This document shows positions 9,358 through 15,319 of a stretch of DNA of 15,319 nucleotides, piece after piece. The first letter of the stretch is position 1. Every line of letters starts with the position of its first letter. The stretch comes from Cudoniella acicularis. Its lineage: Eukaryota; Ascomycota; Leotiomycetes; Helotiales; Helotiaceae. Location of the stretch: the NCBI GenBank assembly GCA_013054445.1, contig JAAMPI010001372.1:1-15319 (forward strand), given 5' to 3'. Made by a program: the position numbers and the translations under genes. The notes beneath the pieces are model-generated. The model ran no database searches. It had not been told where the DNA came from and worked only from the letters and a program-made list of their open reading frames with translations.

Positions 9358-10186
9358 GTGCTATTCTGCTGACTGTGCTTTCGTCGCTGCTTCTGCTTGC
9401 TGCTGTCTCGTCGGATCGCTTTTCTCCTGGCCGCGAGTTGATGGTATTCACACATTGCGCTTTAGATGGTTAGCTAGGAAATAAATGAATGAACCTACTA
9501 GAAACTTTCCTCCAAATGCTCCGCGCTTTTCATCGCATTCCATTGCTCATATATATGCCACCTCAAACGCCATTCATTGCCCAAACGCAATCCAGAAACG
9601 CCGATTTCGTGACACTGATAACGCGGATGAAAAAGGAAAGGAAAGTGTGTTGTGTAATAAATGTAATATTATGTGCTGGGGAACGTATGTACTGATTTGT
9701 GTGTGAAAGTGAGAGCGACTGTGACCGTGCAGAAAATTCCAAGCAGTCGTAAAAGTCGAATGAGGTGTGTAGATGTGATGAAAGCCGTATTCCAAAACAC
9801 ACCTTCGCTCCAAAAAAAAACAAACTGGTTGTTGCCGGGCCCTGTCGCAAATGTTCTCAGAAAACGATATACCCCTAAGACAAAAGACAGGAGCTCGGTT
9901 AAATCATGTGATGTTCTGGCTCGAAAGGGGGGGAACTTGCTTACCTTACACCTTCGAGGATGACCTAAAAACCTGCACCACTACTACAAAACTTGTATTC
10001 GTTTCGCAGCTTTACTTCTCTGCTGTTTTTATGATGACATTCGACTGTTGGTTTTCTAGTCGTAGGTTGGGTGTAATTGAGGCTGGATGGCAGGACAGGC
10101 AAGAACGGATTTTCTTGCGGGATAACCCGTTACCCGCTCTGGCCAACCACAGCCCCCAAAACCAAAATCAACTCCACAAAAAAGGC
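9358..10186. other. Intergenic region between the Myb-like gene and the 5S rRNA gene
   Basis: No gene recognised. Overlapping open frames on both strands (9485-9706, 9563-9850 minus, 9673-9963, 9851-10243) are mutually shadowing, lack domains and probably arise by chance. The last of them runs into the 5S gene. The 3' untranslated region of the Myb-like gene must lie in the left part. Confidence 0.55.
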
Positions 10187-10196
10187 AAAAAAAAAA
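10187..10196 (-). terminator. RNA polymerase III T-run terminator of the 5S gene
   Basis: Ten consecutive T residues on the minus strand directly follow the last helix I base of the 5S rRNA. This is the normal Pol III stop signal and supports an active gene. Confidence 0.8.
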
Positions 10197-10315
10197 ACAT
10201 ACAACAGCAGGTATTCGCTGGTGGTCACCCACCCAACTACTAATCTGCCGATCTGAGGCTTGTGTATGGCAGAGCGGACGGGATGCCCAATTCTCCTCAG
10301 TCTATGGTCGTATGT
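10197..10315 (-). rRNA. rrn5: 5S ribosomal RNA
   Basis: On the minus strand the sequence starts ACATACGACCATAG, contains GGGCATCCCGTCCGCTCTGC, and carries the conserved internal promoter/loop region TTAGTAGTTGGGTGGGTGAC followed by CACCAGCGAATACC. It ends CTGTTGTATGT. The length is 119 nt, the usual size. The 5' ACATACGAC pairs with the 3' GTTGTATGT to form helix I, CTGAGG pairs with CCTCAG in helix II, and GCAG pairs with CTGC in the helix IV/V region, so all stems look intact. A TATA-like sequence lies about 15-30 nt upstream and a T-run follows. In most filamentous ascomycetes 5S genes are scattered through the genome instead of lying in the rDNA repeat, which fits this solitary copy. The product joins the large ribosomal subunit. 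Confidence 0.95.
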
Positions 10316-10328
10316 GCCAGAAAGTTAC

Positions 10329-10346
10329 TTAAATAGAAATATATAG
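10329..10346 (-). promoter_or_regulatory. TATA-like element upstream of the 5S gene
   Basis: The minus strand reads TATATATTTCTATTTAAG, 14-31 nt before the 5S start. Upstream TATA-like elements near this position are known for fungal 5S genes, supplementing the internal control region. Assignment rests on position and composition. Confidence 0.4.
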
Positions 10347-10617
10347 CAAGGAGTGATGGTGGCGGGGTAGTGGGGTAGGGAGCACGTGATAGAAATGCTT
10401 CCATGATAAGGTTGCAGGTCTGGGCTTGAACGCGAGTGACGCGCCACAAAAACCACGATTTCCTTCTACCATTTATCGTGTTTAACACCTCTCCCACGCC
10501 ATCGCAGAATCCTTTTCTCGCGGCAATACGATCTCAATTACAATTGTAGACCTCGACAGTTGTGCAAATTGTATGTAGTGCCTCTAACCCACCTTGGCGA
10601 AATCGGGCGGTCTTGAA

Positions 10618-10772
10618 TTCGAGAACCACTGAAGCAGGTGAGGGATTGTCTTCGAAAAACCCGAGATGGCTAGGAATTCGGCACGAAATCCGACCTAGTA
10701 TCGGGTACGAGTTCGAGAATTCAAACAACGAAGTCGAGAAGGCCATTGAAGCAAGAGGGAGGAATGTCTTCG
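10618..10772 (+). repeat. Degenerate tandem pair, about 117-bp period
   Basis: The segment beginning CGAGAACCACTGAAGCA (10620) recurs as CGAGAAGGCCATTGAAGCA (10735), and TGTCTTCG closes both (10647 and 10765). The offset is 115-118 bp. The copies have many substitutions and small indels, so the duplication is old. It adjoins the longer tandem pair to the right. Confidence 0.5.
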
Positions 10773-10834
10773 CAGTTGTCGGAATGGATAGGATTCGAAT
10801 TCGAAAGAGAAGGCTGTTTAAGTTTCGCGCGACA

Positions 10835-11236
10835 CTCGCGAGCTCCGGCAATTGACTACGAATCGCATACAAGATTGAGGAGGTGTAAGTGATAATTGTA
10901 TTTCCATGGAGGTTGGTTGGCACAGGGAAATGGAAAGGAATTCGATACAATGCTGTATACCACAGCATGAATTGCTTGTCAAGAGGGGTGGATATGGATG
11001 GCTTTGATCTGAGATGATGTAGAGGCCGCCCAATTACCGTACGAAGCTCGCGAGCTCCAGAAAGAAACCATGCGTGGCATACAAAGTCACACAGGAGGCG
11101 ACGATTGAGTTGGCGTGGGCATTAGGTGGATGTGAGAAGGCATTCGAAACAACGTGGAACACCATAGCAAGAATTGCTTGTCAAGAGGGGTGGAGATACA
11201 TGGCTTCAATTTGAGATACTCAAATAGCGGAATACC
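10835..11236 (+). repeat. Degenerate tandem duplication, about 205-bp period
   Basis: CTCGCGAGCTCC occurs at 10835-10846 and 11047-11058. A 24-base block starting GAATTGCTTGTCAAG is identical at 10969-10992 and 11171-11194. Between and after these the copies match patchily (GCATACAA, ACAA..ACCA.AGCA, ATGGCTT, TTTGAGAT). The two offsets (212 and 202) differ by about ten bases of net indel. It could be a decayed mobile element or a duplicated non-coding segment. Confidence 0.6.
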
Positions 11237-11919
11237 ACACGAAATATTACGCCAAACGACTGGATTACAACGCGCAAACTCCATTCCCCGAATTCGATCA
11301 CCCTCAGAACTCGATTTCCGGAATACCATTTCCCGAAACTTCTCTGAACTCAATACCCCTTCAAACAATTCCTTCCACTACTCCAAGAAAAGCCGACAAC
11401 CCAACGAGACTAACTTTATTTTGGCGATGAGCCCTTGGACGTCAGGTCAACGACAGGAACTATGATAACATCAGTGTCTGGAATAGTTCGCCTTGGACTT
11501 GAGAGGAGGGCAAATCACCGTCAACCAGTCTTCTCTTTCGGGGGTCATGCACTGTTTCATCCGTATTCCTGATCTTACGCTTCACACCGACCATAAAATG
11601 AGCCGCAAACGATTTGTGGGCGGATATGATCTGTGCCCACTCTAACGATTGTTCACTCAGCTCTTCATCTGTGGCGAAAGTGAAGACACGGGGAATCTCT
11701 ATCACAATCAAATTCTGCAAAAGGCTTTTGTCCGCGGTTTTTCGAAGAAATCATTAATGTGCTGGTGCTGAGGGAAACAACTTGCTTTCGAAGCATTAAA
11801 CGTACGCCTGGTCACAGCGGAAGACATGGTATATAACAAGTAATCGCCTCAACAGCCATTTGCCCAAAACCAACGCTTTTATTCTCAAACCCTTATCCTG
11901 CCACGAATCGAACAAAGTT

Positions 11920-12711
11920 CTATCCTAACAAAAGTGCCCAATCCGACCCGTCACGTACCCCTGACTTCTGGGTGAGCTCACCCGTCACACCCCAACAATT
12001 CTGTGGCGGAACACCACTGAGAAGATACGCCGCAGCCCGGCAGGTGGCATTATTGCTCCAGGAATTGTAATTCGAACACATCTCTATGCAATAGTCGAAG
12101 GTAGAGACCTGGGCGGAAATAATATCAGATCCACCCGAGAAATCGACGTTACAGAGTTTTGTGAACGTGTATTTGCCCGAGTTGCCATAGGGGTCGTTTG
12201 GGGTATAATTTTGGTCGTTGCTTCCTGGACAGTCGGTCTCTGCGCTCGCTGTCGCGGCGGCGGCGGAGACAGTGCTTGTAGCTGGCGTCGTCTTCTCTGC
12301 GCTCGCTGTCGCGGTGGCGGCGGAGACAGCGCTTGTAGCCGTCGTCGTCTCCGTGTCTGTGCTGGTTAACCAATAAATAGAGCTACTGCTGATCTCACTA
12401 GAAGATGATTCCGCAGCCTTGACACCGTCATTTCTGTTTTTCGCAGCCGTAGCACCTCCAACGGCTCCCCCAACAGCAGCCGCAATGACCAGCAGACTTA
12501 TGAGCCCTAGCAGAAGGAAGAAGCCTCTTTTTGAAAGTCCGAATATTCTATCAATGTTGCGACCCGTATGGTTGCCAACGAGCCCAGCCTCGTATTGACG
12601 ATAACCTTGTTGCTCTCTCGGGGCTGCTCCAAAATCTGGCCGCACTGTCTGGATTCCTTGGTTCGGAACGACATGAAGGCCACTTTCCTCGTGCTGGTAG
12701 GACATCTTCAT
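11920..12711 (-). CDS. Single-pass membrane protein with Cys-rich Apple/PAN-like extracellular domain
   Basis: One exon, 263 residues, starting at ATG 12711 (Met3 is an alternative start). In order it has a Gln/Gly/Arg-rich N-terminal segment (1-60) that is probably cytoplasmic, and a hydrophobic helix at about 63-90 (GFFLLLGLISLLVIAAAVGG and on) flanked by KR and KNR. A Ser/Thr/Ala linker (about 100-158), likely O-glycosylated, contains two tandem 19-residue repeats. A C-terminal domain follows with six cysteines (161, 187, 208, 212, 224, 239), a sequon NAT at 222 and the pattern TFDYCIEMCSNYNSW...C...PPQNCW. That pattern is the Apple/PAN-like module common in surface proteins of filamentous ascomycetes; binding to carbohydrate or protein is a family-level expectation. 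There is no cleavable signal peptide, so the topology would be type II-like with the Cys domain outside. A 379-bp inverted-repeat element lies 76 bp upstream of the start and may have altered its promoter. Confidence 0.8.
   Translation of the reverse strand: MKMSYQHEESGLHVVPNQGIQTVRPDFGAAPREQQGYRQYEAGLVGNHTGRNIDRIFGLSKRGFFLLLGLISLLVIAAAVGGAVGGATAAKNRNDGVKAAESSSSEISSSSIYWLTSTDTETTTATSAVSAATATASAEKTTPATSTVSAAAATASAETDCPGSNDQNYTPNDPYGNSGKYTFTKLCNVDFSGGSDIISAQVSTFDYCIEMCSNYNSWSNNATCRAAAYLLSGVPPQNCWGVTGELTQKSGVRDGSDWALLLG
12241..12354 (-). repeat. In-frame tandem duplication of 57 bp in the linker
   Basis: Two adjacent 57-bp units (12298-12354 and 12241-12297) encode TETTTATSAVSAATATASA and EKTTPATSTVSAAAATASA. 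The period is exactly 19 codons, so length changes keep the frame. The high DNA similarity across the second half of each unit suggests a fairly recent duplication in the stalk of this surface protein. Confidence 0.85.
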
Positions 12712-12787
12712 GAAGTTTGCGACGCCAAACGCAGTGAAGGAGAGGAAAGGATGAGGTTGAACAGCTGAAGTGGTCCGTGTTATATTT

Positions 12788-13166
12788 GGGTACGATTATT
12801 ATGGCGACAGGCAACAAGGCAGGAATTACTATATTGAGGTGGTCAAGCAAGGGTGTGCGAGGCATCATAAGGCATTCTTGCTCTTTTAATAAGCGAGAAT
12901 CTATCCCTTAGTTACCCTACAGAAACAGGCCCTTTATAGTAATAACCTTAAACCCTACCATAACCTATTCTTAATAATTTAAAGAATACGATAATATAGG
13001 TGTTTTTAAATTTATAAATTTGAGTTACTTTGTTACGTTATAGTTAGTACTTATATATAGTTAAAAATATTCCTAAGTAATTTTCTTAGCGAAATAAAGC
13101 GGCGTTGTTGAATTTGTATGCGTTTTTGCTGGTGCCTTGTTGCCTGTCGCCATAATAATCGTACCC
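12788..13166. mobile_element. MITE-like element with perfect 34-bp terminal inverted repeats
   Basis: Positions 12788-12821 (GGGTACGATTATTATGGCGA…) and 13133-13166 are exact reverse complements over 34 bases, framing a 379-bp unit. The middle (about 12880-13110) is strongly AT-rich, has no open frame of note, and carries smaller hairpins (TATTCTT/AAAGAATA near 12966-12990). Small size, no coding capacity and long exact arms fit a non-autonomous DNA transposon (MITE). The arms may continue outward imperfectly (CCGT…TA.A on both sides). I could not identify a target-site duplication, so the true ends and the superfamily are open. The element lies just upstream of the membrane protein gene. Confidence 0.75.
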
Positions 13167-13365
13167 GCTCGGATTGTAACGGGCGAAATAGAAGCCTTTT
13201 CTCGACAATAACGAGATATGAAATTTTCATGCGTTTAGATTGTGCTTATTGTATTGGAATTTGCGAATCAGCCCAGGTCCAGGCCAGTTCCGTCATATAA
13301 GCACGCAATATGCCAGTTTTACAGTGAAACGAAGCTATCTGTGGTACACAAAAACCCCTTAGCTA
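13167..13365. other. Short spacer right of the inverted-repeat element
   Basis: No gene seen. It begins with a small hairpin, CCCG…CGGG (13164-13182), at the edge of the element. It separates the element from the 3' flank of the minus-strand BTB gene. Confidence 0.4.
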
Positions 13366-13578
13366 TGGGAACGGAGAGCTACCAGATCCCTCCATTTTGG
13401 TCAAGCTAGCCTTTTCTTCACCAACTTCCTCACCAGCTTCTTCAACCCTCCGCTCCTTCCACAGCCTCTCATCATCTGCCACCAAGCTTCCTGCCGTCAG
13501 GTATTTGAAGTCTGTCGCCACAGATGTGGCGCTCATCGATGGGGGCTCTTCTCCCGGCTCCTCCGCATCTTCAGACCC
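13366..13578 (-). other. In-frame open extension downstream of the BTB stop codon
   Basis: After the TAA of the minus-strand BTB gene the same frame stays open for 71 codons to a TAG at 13365-13363. The peptide would be acidic and Glu-rich (GSEDAEEPGEEPPSMSATSV … RRVEEAGEEVGEEKASLTKM). It may be a former C-terminal tail cut off by a nonsense change, a separate small frame starting at the internal ATG (…MSATSVATDF), or chance. TAA is a poor readthrough codon, so translation past it is not expected. Confidence 0.35.
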
Positions 13579-14309
13579 TTAAAAATATGTATGGAATCCA
13601 CATAAATTAAATTTGCACGGCCCTCTAGCAAACCCCTCTTTCCCAGAAAAGTGCAATCTTATGGCCCTGAAAACTTCCAGCAAAAAAACCTCATTTCGAG
13701 ACGACAGCGCCGCAAGGTCCTTGAACTCTCCTGGGGGTTTCAAAGACAGCAATTGGGCTTCCACATGTTCGATGAGGATGGTTTTGAGCGGTGCAATACA
13801 TTTTGCTCTCTGAGAATCATAGGATGGATCAAAAATAAAGTCGACCTCCGCCGGAAGCGGTGTCCAACCTTGCGAGTGCGGTTGGCGACGAGACTTGTAT
13901 CGTTTTAGACACTCTTCCACCAGATCCTCCACCAAGTACATCCTCGCAAAAACAAAAAGGTGTACCCATTCAGAAATGTGGTCGTCGGCATAAGGAGGTT
14001 TGTCTCGCTCGTCTAGTGTCTTGTCCTTGACCCACTTTATGAGACGGGAAAATATCTCAGCATCGGTATCTGCGAGATACAAAAGACCATCCTTGTTTTC
14101 GGACCCGAGGGGCGTTGACTCTTCTCTCAGTCTTGTGAGAGAGGCTGGAGAAAAGTGATCTTCTTCGAGCTGGAACAGATCCGTCTGAAGTCCGTTGCCG
14201 ACGACGATGTTGACTGCCCTCGACCGCCTATTTCTGTGGAAAAGAGCAGTTAGCATCGAGGCAAAGCGCGTTGAAAAGCAAAGACTTGCTCTTCTAAAGA
14301 GTTACCCAT
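13579..14309 (-). CDS. BTB/POZ domain protein (BTB gene 4), two exons with GC-AG intron
   Basis: The proposed model is exon 1 at 14309-14290 (MGNSLE plus GA), an intron at 14289-14234 (GCAAGT…branch GCTAAC…CCACAG, 56 nt) and exon 2 at 14233-13579, giving 224 residues. The join makes MGNSLEENRRSRAVNIVVGN and puts the intron at the same GA| phase-2 spot as in the three plus-strand paralogs. The frame could also begin at ATG 14256, but that codon lies just before a classic branch point and acceptor, so it is probably intronic. The BTB domain runs from VNIVVGNGLQTDLFQL through LYLADTDAEIFSRLIKWVKD and EWVHLFVFARMYLVEDLVEE. The second half is divergent from the paralogs. The end carries C-x4-C-x-F-H (Cys213, Cys218, His221). 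The role is unknown beyond protein interaction. Confidence 0.8.
14234..14289 (-). other. Putative GC-AG intron of BTB gene 4
   Basis: The donor is GA|GCAAGT, the favoured context for GC introns, with the branch point GCTAAC and the acceptor CCACAG. Length is 56 nt. No GT donor in the right phase gives an ATG-started exon 1 ending in the conserved Glu codon. Support comes from the conserved intron position in the paralogs, not from transcript data. Confidence 0.65.
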
Positions 14310-15319
14310 AACAAAAATATCTAGTTCAGGCAGCTGATTTGTTGGAGTTGCAGAATGTTAACGATCAAAAGGATAGTCTTGAAGAGTTCACTGTTAAGGT
14401 TTACGGAGCGTATCCAAATAATTTTTCTGTACAAGGCAACGATACACCTCCTGTCTCTTTACGCCTTGCTGCTTCCACCCCCTTTGCGAGCATCGCATAC
14501 CTAGGTGTGTCTCTAATTCCTACCTCCAAGCAACACCCACCTTTGATGTCCTCTGTGCTTCACTTCCTCTTCTCTAGGTCTCTATCCTGGTCTCTCAGAC
14601 GAAGCAATGGCACATTGTCCTATTCTATGAGTTCAATTGGCTCGGATATGCCCTTTCCGGCTTCCTTGTTACACAACTGAAAAAAAAAAAGTGAGAAGAG
14701 GTATTTATTTCTTTTATAGCCTTAAATATCAGTCCTTTACTTAACGGATTGGTCTGAGATACGCCTCTAGAGGGTTCGTATATACAGACAGGCGGCAAGT
14801 TCCCGATCTCAGCGGCAGCAACGGCAGATGCAAACTGCAGTTGATGGGCATCTGCGAAGAGGGCGCTGGTCGAAAGGTCAGAAAACCTGTTCACCTCTCG
14901 ATGGTGCATAGCCAGGAATGTCTTCACCACCATGACATAGCCTCTCAAGCCGCACAGCAACACACTCATTACGATTGACCATGTCAACTAAGAGTCGATG
15001 ACAAATCCTGTGGCCTAGCCTGGGCGAAAAAGTGCAAGCGCAGACTCATGTGAAGCCATTCGCAGCTCCACCTTCAAGCCCTGCAACCCAAGAGCCTCTC
15101 CGAACAGTAAGTGGCATGATTCGTAATTCAAAATAGACTATTAATTCAGCTCTCTTCCTTATCGTTGACTCAATCCTCGAGTAACGTAATATTGCTCCTA
15201 TCAAAGAAGAGAATAATTATTAATAATATTCTAGCTTTCCTATTTCTTAGCCACTGATATCAGAAGGCGTTTCTCTTCCCTGTTTTTTTTCACCGCTAAA
15301 CGCCTCCCTAGGAGATTGT
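14310..15319. other. Right-end region with unresolved coding signals
   Basis: The left part should be the promoter and leader of the minus-strand BTB gene. A minus-strand open frame (14987-14625, entered right after a CTCTTAG acceptor-like site, no ATG) reads …TSALFADAHQLQFASAVAAA…VCIYEPSRGVS. A spliced end is possible: donor GTAAAG at 14740 and a T-rich tract with CAG at 14677 would give a stop at 14669. A perfect TATA-like GGCTATAAAAG on the minus strand (14712-14722) argues instead for a promoter there. On the plus strand, ATG 14981 opens MSTKSR, then TGA, then a protein-like QILWPSLGEKVQAQTHVKPF up to a GTAAGT donor near 15107. I recognise no family in either. Confidence 0.35.

Larger units (their letters stand above)
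10316..11919. other. Repeat-rich intergenic region with weak coding signals
   Basis: About 1.6 kb without a firm gene. It includes a CACGTG at 10383-10388, the decayed repeats listed separately, and unusually frequent GAATTC sites (10615, 10674, 10717, 10797, 10938, 11290). On the minus strand, 11720-11460 is an open frame (…IPRVFTFATDEELSEQSLEW…, with a basic KRKIRNTDETVHDPRKRR) that looks protein-like but lacks an ATG. An ATG-started frame at 11827 (MSSAVTRRTFNASKAS…) is in a different frame and ends near 11708. Together they may be a decayed or spliced small gene; I recognise no family. Confidence 0.4.

Noticed and set aside
10534..10968. 144-codon minus-strand frame as a gene
   Set aside because: It overlaps the decayed repeats, overlaps another open frame on the opposite strand, and its internal similarity is explained by the DNA repeats.
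12149..12373. 74-codon minus-strand frame with Arg/His-rich repeats
   Set aside because: It is an alternate-frame shadow of the tandem-repeat linker of the membrane protein gene.
14234..14256. ATG at 14256 as the start of the minus-strand BTB protein
   Set aside because: It lies immediately before GCTAAC and a pyrimidine-rich CCACAG, that is, inside what looks like the end of an intron. The upstream MGNSLE exon restores the family pattern.
14339..14680. Plus-strand frame containing SLEEFTVKVYGAYPNNFSVQ as a fifth BTB fragment
   Set aside because: The short likeness to the family's SLSE…VKIFVG has wrong spacing, and no further BTB blocks follow, so chance similarity is more likely.
1..15319. 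A defence island, biosynthetic cluster or CRISPR-like system
   Set aside because: No enzymes, regularly spaced repeats, nucleases or transporters were found. The window holds BTB and Myb-like proteins, one surface protein, one 5S gene and repeats.

Overview
The window looks like genomic DNA of a filamentous ascomycete (Pezizomycotina). A Leotiomycetes/Helotiales-type genome is my best guess, by inference from gene families only. Supporting signs are short introns of about 50-95 nt with fungal branch points (CTAAC, CTGAC), a lone intact 5S rRNA gene dispersed among protein genes, small Myb-like nuclear proteins, a one-pass membrane protein with an Apple/PAN-like cysteine tail, and several BTB/POZ paralogs. 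No operons, bacterial-type ribosome binding sites or CRISPR arrays are present.

Layout. Positions 1-5394 hold a plus-strand tandem BTB/POZ family: an intact two-exon gene (481-1385), a broken copy with a frameshift and an in-frame stop (2265-3144), and a second intact two-exon gene (4655-5394). A convergent Myb-like gene follows on the minus strand (5745-6613, two exons). After about 1.7 kb of apparently non-coding DNA comes a divergent plus-strand four-exon Myb-like gene (8299-9357). A 5S rRNA gene lies on the minus strand at 10197-10315. Next is a block of decayed direct repeats (about 10610-11240), then an Apple/PAN-like membrane protein gene on the minus strand (11920-12711). A 379-bp element with perfect 34-bp inverted ends (12788-13166) sits 76 bp upstream of that gene's start codon. 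A fourth BTB gene is on the minus strand (13579-14309). The right end (14310-15319) has only weak coding signals.

The four BTB loci form one family. Each has a short first exon ending at the same place in a Glu codon (GA|A or GA|G, phase 2), then a BTB domain beginning with a V-x-I-x-V-G strand. The three intact copies end in a Cys-x4-Cys-x-[Phe/Ile]-His signature, and the broken copy has lost the first Cys. The minus-strand copy fits the shared intron only if it uses a GC-AG intron, and an open acidic frame of 71 codons continues past its stop. The BTB proteins may be adaptors or transcription-linked proteins and the Myb-like proteins nuclear DNA-binding factors, but nothing here proves that they act together. 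All exon joins are my own reading and have no transcript support.
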